In this document: piece after piece, positions 49,236 to 57,941 of the stretch
Layout of the letters: each line of letters begins with the position of its first letter
Position numbering within the stretch: the stretch's first letter is position 1
Source of the DNA: a bacterium
Lineage (GTDB): Bacteria > Vulcanimicrobiota > Vulcanimicrobiia > Vulcanimicrobiales > Vulcanimicrobiaceae
Reading direction: 5' to 3'
DNA: 64,000 nt
Assembly: GCA_021805775.1 (NCBI GenBank)
Contig: JAJZED010000003.1
Coordinates: forward strand, 81,837 to 145,836
Translations under genes and position numbers: made by a program
Notes under the pieces: model-generated
Seen by the model: the letters and a program-made list of their open reading frames with translations, nothing else
Database searches by the model: none
Told to the model about the DNA's origin: nothing

Positions 49236-50357
49236 TCACACCGCCGCCATCCGCAACAGCCGCCGCAGACCGATTGCCGTAAAGATCGCATTAGGCATCC
49301 ACACCAGCAACGGCGCGATAGCGATAAAATTTTCCGCCAAATACGAGAAGATCGTGAGTACGACGTAATAGATAAATGCGATCGCCACGGCGAGGCCGAA
49401 GCCGAGGCTCGCTCCCCCGCCGCCGCCGCGCAGCGCGCGGATGCCGAACGGGATCGCCATCAGCACGAAGACGAAGCAGGCGAACGGCCGCGCTAATTTT
49501 TCGTGGAATGCGACCAAGTATTTCCGCAGGCCGTTGCCGGAGAGCTGCCCCGTCCGGATGAGGTCGGCGATCTGCTGCCGGCTCATCGCATCGGGGTCGT
49601 TGTGGGTCAAACGCTCGACGATATCGGCCGGCTGTTCGCCGATCGCGATTTCCTGCTGCGCCACGTGCGGCTCGGAGATCGTCACGCCGTTTGCATCGAA
49701 GCGGTAGGCGCTGACGTCGTCGAGCAACCAGCTACTCGCCTGAAAATCGGCCCGTTTTGCAAATACGATTTGCACCGGCGTATTCGAGGCGTCGTATTGC
49801 ACGAGCGTAACGTTGAGCAACGCTTGCGAATGGGGTTCGTACCCCGTCGCTATGGTCACCTGGCGTCCGCCGCCGGGAAGTGGGGCCGAGACGGTAAGAT
49901 CTTGGTTGAACGCGCTCGTGTGACTGATCGCACTATCTTCAATCGCGTTCACTTGTGATGCCGCAAACGGCACGACGTTCTCCTGAACGATGTAATCGAC
50001 CAACGAGACGACAAGCCCGGCTATTAACAACGCGCTCACGATGCGCACGAACGAAATGCCGCCGGCTTTCATCGCAGTAATTTCGCTGTCGGCGGAGAGC
50101 CGTTGAATCGCCAGCAACGTTCCTAGGAGAAGGGCCATCGGAATGACCAATACGACCATGCCGGGAAGCTGCCAGATAAAAATTTCGATCGCCGCTCCCA
50201 GCGGTGCGTGGTCGTTACTGACGAGCCGACCGAGCGCGAGAATTTGCGTTGCCGCGAAGATGAGCGTGAACGCCGATAAGCCGAAGCCGAACGGGCCGGC
50301 GAGTTCGAGCAAAACGTATCGGTCGAGAATCGTACGACAGGCAAGCGCGCGAATCAC
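49236..50357 (-). CDS. LPS export permease LptF/LptG
   Basis: 373 residues from GTG 50357. Typical YjgP/YjgQ layout: three N-terminal helices (about 15-120), a periplasmic jellyroll domain (about 130-270), three C-terminal helices (about 280-365). The signatures LIFAATQILALGRLVS and FHEKLARPFACFVFVLMAIP are family-like. Only one such permease is in the window; LptBFG normally needs two, so it acts as a homodimer or the partner lies elsewhere. Stop/start overlap with lptB (GTGA). Confidence 0.9.
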   Translation of the reverse strand: MIRALACRTILDRYVLLELAGPFGFGLSAFTLIFAATQILALGRLVSNDHAPLGAAIEIFIWQLPGMVVLVIPMALLLGTLLAIQRLSADSEITAMKAGGISFVRIVSALLIAGLVVSLVDYIVQENVVPFAASQVNAIEDSAISHTSAFNQDLTVSAPLPGGGRQVTIATGYEPHSQALLNVTLVQYDASNTPVQIVFAKRADFQASSWLLDDVSAYRFDANGVTISEPHVAQQEIAIGEQPADIVERLTHNDPDAMSRQQIADLIRTGQLSGNGLRKYLVAFHEKLARPFACFVFVLMAIPFGIRALRGGGGGASLGFGLAVAIAFIYYVVLTIFSYLAENFIAIAPLLVWMPNAIFTAIGLRRLLRMAAV

Positions 50358-51094
50358 AAGCGAAAACTTTCACCAAGATAAAACTTGCGTGCGGTCGGCG
50401 AATTGAGAACGTCTTGCGCGCTCCCTTCGACCTCGATCTTCCCGTTATTGAGAATGTATGCACGGTCGACGATAGCGAGCGTCTCGCGCACCTGATGGTC
50501 GGTGATAAGAATCCCAATGCCGCGATCGCGAAGCTGGCGAATCATCACTTGAATATCGGCGACGGCGATTGGATCGATGCCGGTAAACGGTTCGTCGAGT
50601 AACAAAAATGCCGGGTCGGTCGCGAGCGCGCGCGCGATTTCAACGCGACGACGCTCGCCGCCGGAGAGCGACTCGCCGCGCGCATCGACGAAATGTTGCA
50701 AGCCGAATTCTTCGAGCAGCGGCATCAGGCGCCGTTCGCGCTCTTCGTGACTTACGCCGCGCTGCTGCCAGATGAGCCGAATGTTATCGCCAACCGAGAG
50801 TTTGCGAAAAATCGAGTTTTCTTGTGCGAGGTAGCCGATGCCGCTGCGCGCGCGTTGGTACATCGGCGAATGCGTAAGATCGATCGTTCCATCCTCGGTG
50901 TCGAGCACGACGCTGCCGCTATCGGGCTTCACCAGGCCGACCACCATATAGAACGTCGTCGTTTTTCCCGCGCCGTTGGGGCCGAGCAAGCCGACCACCT
51001 CGCCGGTGCCGACGTCGGCGCTCACGTTATCAACGACCGTGCGATCGCCGTAGCGTTTAACAAGGCCGCGTAGTTCGATCTTTCGGTCGTTCAT
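50354..51094 (-). CDS. lptB: LPS export ABC transporter ATPase LptB
   Basis: 246 residues. Walker A (GLLGPNGAGKTTTFYM), the LptB-typical Q-loop (IGYLAQENSIFRKLSV), signature (ESLSGGERRRVEIARAL), Walker B (FLLLDEPFTGIDPIA) and switch His (ILITDHQVRETL). It powers extraction of LPS from the inner membrane with LptF/G and LptC. ATGA overlap with the upstream lptC-like gene. Confidence 0.96.
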   Translation of the reverse strand: MNDRKIELRGLVKRYGDRTVVDNVSADVGTGEVVGLLGPNGAGKTTTFYMVVGLVKPDSGSVVLDTEDGTIDLTHSPMYQRARSGIGYLAQENSIFRKLSVGDNIRLIWQQRGVSHEERERRLMPLLEEFGLQHFVDARGESLSGGERRRVEIARALATDPAFLLLDEPFTGIDPIAVADIQVMIRQLRDRGIGILITDHQVRETLAIVDRAYILNNGKIEVEGSAQDVLNSPTARKFYLGESFRL

Positions 51095-51627
51095 TCTATT
51101 CTCACCTTGGAGAGCGCGATATCGGCATCGACGGTCCGGCCGACCGCGTTCATACCGCGTTCGCCGTAGAGATGAACCGCACCGCTCCCGTGCAACGATT
51201 GCGCGCCGCGGCGGTAGATCAAGGTCCGGCAGGTCAAGCGCACCCCCGCCTTGTTCTCGGCACGGACGCCGCCGGTCATCTCGATCGATCCGTCGCGCTC
51301 GTCGACGATCGCACGCGGCGAGCGAGCGACCAACGTCGAGCCGTCGCGAGCGGTGAAGGTGACGCGGACATCGGTGAGCCCGACGCGCGCGTCGCTCGCC
51401 GCGCCCAAACTGTGAATCGTCCGCGCGAGCAGCTCGTATTCGCGAGTGTTGTTCCGGCGCGTTTGGACGATACGAATCGGCCGCTTCGCGCTACCGACCG
51501 CTCGCACGGTGAGCGAGGGCAGCCCCGGCGAATGCGTCGGGCTCGGGCTCGGAACGCCGCGCGGCGGCTGCGGCGAGGAGCACGCCGCGAGTGCGAGCGC
51601 GGCGAGCAAAAGCCATCGCCGTTTCAC
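51091..51627 (-). CDS. lptC: LptC-like LPS export protein, apparently a lipoprotein
   Basis: 178 residues from GTG 51627 (GTGA overlap with the O-antigen ligase stop). The N-terminus is a lipoprotein signal with lipobox LAAC followed by a Ser/Pro linker. The rest is a beta-jellyroll of LptA/LptC type (VRVTFTARDGSTLVARSPRA, GGVRAENKAGVRLTCRTLIY, GSGAVHLYGERGMNAVGRTV). The call rests on this fold and its place directly upstream of lptB. Classical LptC is held by a transmembrane helix, so the lipid anchor is unusual. Confidence 0.75.
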   Translation of the reverse strand: MKRRWLLLAALALAACSSPQPPRGVPSPSPTHSPGLPSLTVRAVGSAKRPIRIVQTRRNNTREYELLARTIHSLGAASDARVGLTDVRVTFTARDGSTLVARSPRAIVDERDGSIEMTGGVRAENKAGVRLTCRTLIYRRGAQSLHGSGAVHLYGERGMNAVGRTVDADIALSKVRIE

Positions 51628-52847
51628 GCCGAGTCTCCCAAGCCGTAGCGAGCGCTCGCTAAAGCGAGCGCCATTGTCGGCAGCCAAAGCCCGAAAAGAA
51701 CGAGCGTCGAGGTATCGATGAGTCCCTGCACCAACGTGCCGACGAGCCCGGCGACGATTGCGCCGGAGAGGATGCGCGCGCGCGCGTCCGCGGCGGCAAA
51801 GCGGCGCGCCCATTCCCTGCCGAAGCGCAGCCAGGCCGCAACCATTGCCAGCAGCCCGACGATACCGGTTTCGGCGAGCACCGTAAGATAGAGATCGTGC
51901 GCGTGATAGGCAAATGCATCGCCGTCGGGAAGACGGAGGTGCGCGTAGAGTATGCCGAACGTAAACGGCCCCGATCCGGTGAGCGGAAAACGACGCACCA
52001 TTCCCAGCGCCGTTTGCCAGATCGAGAGGCGCGTGTAATTCTCGCTGGGGTCGTGATGCGCGTTAAACGCGATGGTAACGGCGATCGCGGTAAGCGCCGC
52101 GATGGCGAGCCCGAACGAAAGTTGTTTGCGTCGGTCGCGCACGACGAGCAAGAGGTATGCGACGCCGGCACAGCCTGCCGCCACCCAACCGGTTCGAGAG
52201 AAGCTCAGAGCCAGCGCGATCGCGCCGGAGAGCGCGGTGCATGCTGCGAGCGCACGCAACCATCGTTGGCGCGCGAGCGAGGCGAGGGCGAGAGCGAGCG
52301 GCACGACGATCAGCACGTATCCGGCGAGTTCGCCCGGAAGGATGAAGCTCCCCACCGCGCGCCCATGTTGGGCGGCATAGATCGCCGCCGGCCGGTGGAG
52401 CAGCACCGTTGCAATTGCGACGAGAAAAGCAAGCGTCGCCGAGCCCAAGAACGCACCGAAGATCGCGTTCGCGTTCCCGGGGCCAGCGTAACTTGCATTG
52501 ATACCGGCGTGCCACATGATTCCCAGCAGAAATATGCCGAGGAAGATGAAGCCGTAGAGCGGAGCGAAGCCAAGCGCCGCCGCCAGCAATGCAGAGGCGA
52601 GCCAGAGCGAGAGCGGCAGCAGCATCGGTTGCTCGACCCGCTCCGCGAAGAGCATCAGCGCTCCCCAGAGTACGCCGAGCGCGCCCATCGAGGCCAACAA
52701 CACCGGCGCGAAAGCCTGCGGCAGCAACGATATGCCCGGCACGCTCGCCGGCGTCAGCAGAATAAAGGTCGGAAAGAGCGGCAGGCACGCAAATGCCACC
52801 GCGACCTCGAGCGCGAGCGCGCGCTGCGTTACTGCAGTCCGAGACAT
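51624..52847 (-). CDS. O-antigen ligase family membrane protein (WaaL/Wzy-like)
   Basis: 407 residues with about eleven hydrophobic helices and one large periplasmic loop (about 270-320). The Wzy_C signature is visible (FSRTGWVAAGCAGVAYLLLV, RLSIWQTALGMVRRFPLTGS, AYHAHDLYLTVLAETGIVGL, with the His-containing motif). Such proteins ligate or polymerise O-antigen on the periplasmic side of the inner membrane. Its site next to lptC suggests coupling to LPS export; ligase versus polymerase cannot be decided. Confidence 0.83.
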   Translation of the reverse strand: MSRTAVTQRALALEVAVAFACLPLFPTFILLTPASVPGISLLPQAFAPVLLASMGALGVLWGALMLFAERVEQPMLLPLSLWLASALLAAALGFAPLYGFIFLGIFLLGIMWHAGINASYAGPGNANAIFGAFLGSATLAFLVAIATVLLHRPAAIYAAQHGRAVGSFILPGELAGYVLIVVPLALALASLARQRWLRALAACTALSGAIALALSFSRTGWVAAGCAGVAYLLLVVRDRRKQLSFGLAIAALTAIAVTIAFNAHHDPSENYTRLSIWQTALGMVRRFPLTGSGPFTFGILYAHLRLPDGDAFAYHAHDLYLTVLAETGIVGLLAMVAAWLRFGREWARRFAAADARARILSGAIVAGLVGTLVQGLIDTSTLVLFGLWLPTMALALASARYGLGDSA

Positions 52848-53983
52848 GCCGCCGCCCTCTCGGCGATCCGCCGCACCGCGCCGGGTTCGCCCATGCGCTC
52901 GCGCCCGATATCGCCCATCGTTTTGCGCCGCTCTTTATCGGCGAGCAGTGCGGCGAGCCGCTCGCCCGCCGCTTCGGGATCGCTCGGTAACATCAGCATC
53001 GCTTCACCGAGCAGCGCGCGTTGCCGCATGCGATACCAACGCTCCGCGCGCGTGCGCCCATCGTCGATCGCCGCAACCGCAATACCCGCAGCCGCAGCGG
53101 CTTCGTTTGCGGTGCCCGCTTGCCCGAGGACGAGCGAGGTCTGCGCGAGCAGCGCGCCGATTCCGCTGCGCCAGAGAAGTACGCGCGCTCCATCGCGTTC
53201 GAAAAACGGCACCGCTCCACTTAGCGTATGCTCGGTGAAGCGCCATCCGTCGGCGGCAAGCCGCGCGATAAAGCGTCGTGCATCGAGGCGCGGCGCAACC
53301 GAGAGCGCGCCGAGAGCGCGCGCCCCGTGTGCGCGCGCGTCGGCAAATACCGCTGCAAGTATGCTCGCCTCTTCGTACGCACCTTCGCGGCTACCGGGAA
53401 GGATCAGCACGAGCTCGTCGTCGGCGGCGAGATGGAGATCGACGACGGTATCGCGATCGTGGAGATCGACGATGGCGTTCGCCGCTTCGACCGCCTCGAG
53501 CCCGCGCGCGCGGCAATCCTCCGCCGTCGCGCGATCGCGCACGAAGACGTACGCCGCCTTCTGCATCGTTCGCAGCTCCATCGGGCCATATTGCGCCACG
53601 TGTACGCTCTTTGCCGTGCCGACGAAGATCGTGCGCGCGCGCATCTGCAGCGCCATAAAGAGCGCAAAGGTATCGCCGACGGCGATTACAAGATCGTACG
53701 TTCCGCGTGCCGCGCGTAAAAAACGAAATTGGCGGATCGTAAGGCCGAGCAAACCGCCGGCGATATCGTTGACGATATTTCGGACGTTAAACATCGCAAT
53801 GAGTCCGCCGCTCGGCAGTGCCGCGAGCGGCCCGACAACCCTCGCCTCCGCCGTCGATTGCGGTTCGCCGACCAACGGCAGATGGTCGAGCTCGATCCCG
53901 GGAATGCGTTCGTGCAATGCAACGGCAAGGCGTTGCGCGATCGCGACCTCGCCATTGCCGTTACTTACCAACAAGACGCGCAC
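52829..53983 (-). CDS. Lipid-A-disaccharide-synthase-related protein
   Basis: 384 residues from GTG 53983. A GT-B fold like LpxB, but with the signatures of the separate LpxB-related family known from cyanobacteria: LLVSNGNGEVAIAQRL, DLVIAVGDTFALFMALQM, VLILPGSREGAYEEASILAA, SLVLGQAGTANEAAAAAGIA. It therefore is a second GT19-like enzyme beside the real lpxB. Substrate unknown; a modified lipid A or another glycolipid is plausible. Confidence 0.82.
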   Translation of the reverse strand: MRVLLVSNGNGEVAIAQRLAVALHERIPGIELDHLPLVGEPQSTAEARVVGPLAALPSGGLIAMFNVRNIVNDIAGGLLGLTIRQFRFLRAARGTYDLVIAVGDTFALFMALQMRARTIFVGTAKSVHVAQYGPMELRTMQKAAYVFVRDRATAEDCRARGLEAVEAANAIVDLHDRDTVVDLHLAADDELVLILPGSREGAYEEASILAAVFADARAHGARALGALSVAPRLDARRFIARLAADGWRFTEHTLSGAVPFFERDGARVLLWRSGIGALLAQTSLVLGQAGTANEAAAAAGIAVAAIDDGRTRAERWYRMRQRALLGEAMLMLPSDPEAAGERLAALLADKERRKTMGDIGRERMGEPGAVRRIAERAAACLGLQ

Positions 53984-53984
53984 G

Positions 53985-54713
53985 TTAAGCCGCCTCGCCC
54001 AAGAGCGGCATTAATTCAAAATCGCGTATGCGCCAACGCTTGGCTCCCGGATCGAAATCGAGTTCGGTTCGCGAAACGTAGGCGGCGTAAGGGCCCGCAT
54101 GAACGATCGGCACCTCGCCGACGTACTCCGGCGCGAACAGCGTGTCGTGGCTGTGCCCGCCGAGAATCAGATCGATGCGCCCCACCTCGGCGGCCAAACG
54201 GCGATCCATCTTCAGCCCGAGGTGCGAGAGCACGACGAGCGGCTCGCCTTCGGGCATGCGTTGCGCGTACCGACGAACGACCTCGATCGGGTCGAGAAAA
54301 CGCCAGCCGAAGATACGCTCCCAAGGGCTCCCCGCCGGATACTGCGTTACCAGCAAGCCGAGAAAATGCGTCGGTCGCTCGAGCGGCAGGACGTACTCGG
54401 TGCGGAAGGGGAGATCGCGTCCCTTCGTATCGACGAGATTGCTGCAGAGGAGCGGGTGCTTCATCATCGCGGCGCGCGCCCGGACGGCTCCGAAGAGGTA
54501 GTGAAACTCGCGATTTCCCATCGCTTGCAGATCGTATCGTGCCGCATCGATCTCGGCGACGATCGGTTCGCTGCGATGGTAGATCGTCTGGCTACCGCGT
54601 AGCGAATCGCCGCAATCGAGCAGCAGCCCCGGCGCACGTTCGCGCAGTTCTTCGAGCCGAGCGGCAAAGCCGCGCCGGTCGTGCATGTCGGAGGTGTGAT
54701 AGATACGCATCAT
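53985..54713 (-). CDS. Metallophosphatase (5'-nucleotidase/UshA-type)
   Basis: 242 residues from ATG 54713 (overlapping the lpxB stop; an ATG one codon later is possible). Calcineurin-like metal motifs: IYHTSDMHDRRG, LLLDCGDSLRGS, MGNREFHYLF (GNxE/H), VLSHLGLKMDRR, LILGGHSHDTLF. There is no signal peptide, so it is cytoplasmic. Placement inside the lipid A operon could mean UDP-sugar or lipid-phosphate hydrolysis (an LpxH-like step), but the motifs suit a 5'-nucleotidase better. No other LpxH/LpxI candidate is in the window. Confidence 0.82.
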   Translation of the reverse strand: MMRIYHTSDMHDRRGFAARLEELRERAPGLLLDCGDSLRGSQTIYHRSEPIVAEIDAARYDLQAMGNREFHYLFGAVRARAAMMKHPLLCSNLVDTKGRDLPFRTEYVLPLERPTHFLGLLVTQYPAGSPWERIFGWRFLDPIEVVRRYAQRMPEGEPLVVLSHLGLKMDRRLAAEVGRIDLILGGHSHDTLFAPEYVGEVPIVHAGPYAAYVSRTELDFDPGAKRWRIRDFELMPLLGEAA

Positions 54714-55828
54714 CGCGGCCTCGCCGCAGCGAGTGCATAGCTCGCGCAACGATCGAGCGCATCGGCGGGACCAAGTGCCTCGCGCAGCCCTTCGACCGAA
54801 CGGTACCACTCTTCGGGAGCGCGCAAAATGCGTTCCATTGCCGCGGCGAGTTCGGGCGGGGTCGCTCGCTCTTGCAGCAATTCCGGAATCGCTTCGCGGT
54901 CGAGTATGAGATTCGGCAATGTGATGTACGGGCGCCGCATGAGGCTACGCGCGTGCTTTGCAAGCAACGGCGTTATCGCGTAGAGAGCAATCGTCGGTAC
55001 GTTACTCAACGTGCTCTCGAGAACGGCGGTGCCCGATGCCACCCACGCCGCGTCGGCATCGCGGATCGCCGTTTGCAAGCCTTCGCAGATCTCGATATCG
55101 GCGACTCCGCGAAAAGCGCGCTCCAAATGCGCGCGTGCCGCCGCGTCGGCGGCGCCGACGCGAGCCCGCAAGCGCGGCCGCGAACCCCGCAGCAACGCGA
55201 GCGCCTCTCGTAATCGTGGAGCGAGCCGCGCGATCTCGTCGCGTCGGCTCCCAGGCAGTAACGCGAGCGTGCCGGCGTCGCCCGGCGGCGCGACCCGGGG
55301 CGGGCGAGACGCGATCCGCGGCGCGAGCGGATGGCCGAAGAACGCTATCGGTAACTGTAGGGAGCGATAGAACTCCGCCTGATGCGCGAAACCGGTGAGC
55401 GGAAGCGCTCGCGAGGCAACCGCCCGCGCGGGGCCTGGATGGTCGAGCCAGGCACCCGGAGGAAAGAGATAGAGAATCGGCCCGACGTAGCGATATTTAT
55501 CGCGCAATTCTTTTGCCAATCGAACGTTAAAGGCGCCGAAATCGACGAGCACGACGAGGTCGGGGGGCGCGGCGGCAAGATCGCGCGCGCACTTCCACAT
55601 CTCGCGCAGCAACTTCGGAATGCGCGGAATCGCCGCGAGCGGCCCGAGGCTCGCCCAGCCCGTGTGGTCGGCGTAGAGCTCCCAGCCTGCGGCGCGCATG
55701 CCGTCGGCACCGATGCCGAAGAACCGAAGTCCCGGATCTTGCGCGCGCATCGCCTCGCCTAATGCGAGCGCCGCCAGCTCCCCCGATGGCTCGCCGGTCG
55801 AGAAAAATATCCGGCGCGGCGTGCTCAC
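54710..55828 (-). CDS. lpxB: Lipid-A-disaccharide synthase LpxB
   Basis: 372 residues from GTG 55828. Family motifs: FFSTGEPSGELAALALGEAM, LRFFGIGADGMRAAG, VVLVDFGAFNVRLAKEL, YLFPPGAWLDH, LLPGSRRDEIARLAP, ASGTAVLESTLSNVPTIALY. It condenses UDP-2,3-diacylglucosamine with lipid X. It follows lpxA, the usual order. Confidence 0.94.
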   Translation of the reverse strand: MSTPRRIFFSTGEPSGELAALALGEAMRAQDPGLRFFGIGADGMRAAGWELYADHTGWASLGPLAAIPRIPKLLREMWKCARDLAAAPPDLVVLVDFGAFNVRLAKELRDKYRYVGPILYLFPPGAWLDHPGPARAVASRALPLTGFAHQAEFYRSLQLPIAFFGHPLAPRIASRPPRVAPPGDAGTLALLPGSRRDEIARLAPRLREALALLRGSRPRLRARVGAADAAARAHLERAFRGVADIEICEGLQTAIRDADAAWVASGTAVLESTLSNVPTIALYAITPLLAKHARSLMRRPYITLPNLILDREAIPELLQERATPPELAAAMERILRAPEEWYRSVEGLREALGPADALDRCASYALAAARPR

Positions 55829-55837
55829 CGACCGCTC

Positions 55838-56614
55838 TTACTTGAGGATGCCGCGGCTCGAATCGTTTGGCGGCTCCTCCAAGAAAGCAACGAAGGTGCG
55901 CCCCGCATCGGTCGAAACCCGCTCCTTCATTTTCTCGACGGCTTGTGAAACGTTGAGGTTCGCTTTGTAGAGCAGATCGTGGAAAGCGCGGAGTTCGTTG
56001 CGATCCTCTACGGAAAATTGTGCGCGGCGCAGACCGACGCTATTGAGCCCGTACACCTCTGCCGGGTTGCCCTCGACTAAAAGAAACGGCGGGACGTCCT
56101 TCGTAACTTTGCTCGCTCCGCCGAGCATTGCGTAATCGCCGATTCGCGTAAATTGGTGGATGCCAGCCATGCCCCCGATGGTAACGTGGTCGCGCACGAC
56201 CACGTGCCCTGCGAGCTGCGCGAGGTTACTCATCGTTACGTGATTTCCGACGATGCAATTATGCGCGATATGCACGTAGGCGAGCAGCAGGCAGTCGTCG
56301 CCGACCGCCGTAACTTCGTCGCTTCCGGTCGCTCGCTGAATGCTGACGTATTCGCGTATCGTCGTGCGATGCCCGATGCGCGTGTACGCGCGCTCGCCGT
56401 GGTATTTTCGATCTTGCGAAGCGGCTCCAATGGTCGTGAACGGATAGATCGTGCAGTCGTCGCCGATCGTCGTCCAACCATTGATAACGACGTGTGCTTG
56501 CAGCAGCGAGCGTTCGCCGATGGTGACATTTTTCCCGACCACACAGTAGGGGCCGATCTCCGCGCTTCTGCCGATGCGCGCTTCGGGATGGACGATAGCG
56601 GTTGGATGAATCAT
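55838..56614 (-). CDS. lpxA: UDP-GlcNAc acyltransferase LpxA
   Basis: 258 residues. Left-handed beta-helix of hexapeptide repeats from residue 1 (IHPTAIVHPEARIGRSAEIG) to about 190, with the catalytic histidine in YVHIAHNCIVG and the LpxA-specific IHQFTRIGDYAMLGGAS and LVEGNPAEVYGLN. The C-terminal helical domain follows. It catalyses the first step of lipid A synthesis. Confidence 0.96.
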   Translation of the reverse strand: MIHPTAIVHPEARIGRSAEIGPYCVVGKNVTIGERSLLQAHVVINGWTTIGDDCTIYPFTTIGAASQDRKYHGERAYTRIGHRTTIREYVSIQRATGSDEVTAVGDDCLLLAYVHIAHNCIVGNHVTMSNLAQLAGHVVVRDHVTIGGMAGIHQFTRIGDYAMLGGASKVTKDVPPFLLVEGNPAEVYGLNSVGLRRAQFSVEDRNELRAFHDLLYKANLNVSQAVEKMKERVSTDAGRTFVAFLEEPPNDSSRGILK

Positions 56615-56619
56615 CGTTT

Positions 56620-57096
56620 TTACGCCGTCAGGACCGATGCTTCCGCACCGTACACGCGGGGATCGGGCGCGATGGAGAACATCAGCTCCGCCGAACAGAC
56701 GTACTCGCCGTCAACGCTAGCCTCTGCTTCCACCCATCCGATATTGCGCCGATGGCGCGTCAAGCGAACTTCCATCATCAGCCGATCTCCGGGAATGACC
56801 GGACGGCGGAATTTTGCATGATCGATCCCGGCAAGATACGGCGTCTTCCTGGCAAACTCGCCGGGCTCCATTACCACGCAACCGCCGAGCTGCGCCATCG
56901 CCTCGAGCATATAGACCCCGGGCAGCAACGGATTGCTCGGAAAATGCCCGGTAAAGACGGGTTCGTTAAACGTGACGTTTTTGTAGCCCCGAGCGCGCAC
57001 CATCGGTTCGAGTTCGAGGATGCGATCGATCAGGAGCAACGGGAAGCGGTGCGGCAAGATCTCGAGAATCTGCCGAATGTCCATCTCGTTTTTCAC
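56620..57096 (-). CDS. fabZ: 3-hydroxyacyl-ACP dehydratase FabZ
   Basis: 158 residues from GTG 57096, which overlaps the lpxC stop (GTGA); ATG 57084 four codons later is the alternative. Hot-dog fold with catalytic His (ILPHRFPLLLIDR) and Glu (PGVYMLEAMAQLGG) and the HFPSNPLLPG loop. It dehydrates hydroxyacyl-ACP in fatty-acid synthesis and competes with LpxA/LpxD for hydroxyacyl-ACP, hence the common clustering. Confidence 0.95.
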   Translation of the reverse strand: MKNEMDIRQILEILPHRFPLLLIDRILELEPMVRARGYKNVTFNEPVFTGHFPSNPLLPGVYMLEAMAQLGGCVVMEPGEFARKTPYLAGIDHAKFRRPVIPGDRLMMEVRLTRHRRNIGWVEAEASVDGEYVCSAELMFSIAPDPRVYGAEASVLTA

Positions 57097-57932
57097 GATA
57101 GAGAGACCTCCGAGAGCGGATTTGAGAGCAACCGTTCGCGCAAGCGCGACGACATGCGAGCGTGCAATGCGTGCCCGCTCTTCACGGCGACGATTTCGCA
57201 CAGCGGCAACGCGCCGACCAATGCGAGATCGCCGATGAGATCGAGCATTTTGTGGCGGACGACTTCGTTGGACCAACGCAGCGTTTGCAGCGGACCATCG
57301 GGGCCGAAGACCACCGCATTTTCCAGCGAGCCGCCCTGCGCGAGCCCACGCGCGCGGAGCGCTTCGACTTCGTGCAGGTAACCGAAGGTCCGCGCGCCCG
57401 CGACTTCGCGCGCGTAGGTCGCTTCATCGATCGTTAGCGCGAGGTACTCCGAGCCGACGGGATGCGGGAAATCGACGATGCAGCGCAACGAAAAACGCTC
57501 GGCGGGAAGGGCGATAATCAAACGGTCGCCGTCGCGTTCGAGTATCGGTGCGTCGAGTGAAACGGTCGCGCGCCGCACGCCGAGATCGCGCACGCCGACG
57601 CGTTCGATCTGCCCGACGAACCACTGGGAGCTCCCGTCGACGACCGGAACCTCCGGGCCCGATATCGCGATCCGCGCATTGTCGATTTGCATTCCGAAGA
57701 GCGCCGAGAGTAAATGCTCGACCGTCGATACCGTCGCGCCACGCACGCCGAGCACCGTCGCGCGCGAAGTTTCGACGACGTTCTCCGCAACGGCGGGAAT
57801 CTCGATGCCGTCGCGTACGAACGTAATGCCCGAACCAACTGCCGCAGGCGCAACCTCGACGTCAACCTGCGCGCCCGTATGAAGCGCGACTCCCGAGAAG
57901 CGAAACGGCGATGCAAGCGTCTTTTGGTTCAT
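57093..57932 (-). CDS. lpxC: UDP-3-O-acyl-GlcNAc deacetylase LpxC
   Basis: 279 residues. Zinc ligands in STVEHLLSALFG and VRHKMLDLIGDLALVG (His and Asp), and the substrate region PVVDGSSQWFV and RTFGYLHEVEALRARG. Committed step of lipid A synthesis. Separate, not fused to FabZ as in some phyla, although the two overlap. Confidence 0.96.
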   Translation of the reverse strand: MNQKTLASPFRFSGVALHTGAQVDVEVAPAAVGSGITFVRDGIEIPAVAENVVETSRATVLGVRGATVSTVEHLLSALFGMQIDNARIAISGPEVPVVDGSSQWFVGQIERVGVRDLGVRRATVSLDAPILERDGDRLIIALPAERFSLRCIVDFPHPVGSEYLALTIDEATYAREVAGARTFGYLHEVEALRARGLAQGGSLENAVVFGPDGPLQTLRWSNEVVRHKMLDLIGDLALVGALPLCEIVAVKSGHALHARMSSRLRERLLSNPLSEVSLS

Positions 57933-57941
57933 CGTGCGCGC

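Noticed and set aside
51897..54014. Very long open frame on the + strand (705 codons)
   Set aside because: It is the antisense shadow of the O-antigen ligase and LpxB-related genes; the sequence is Arg/Ala/Ser-rich without any domain, while the - strand has clear families and overlapping starts.
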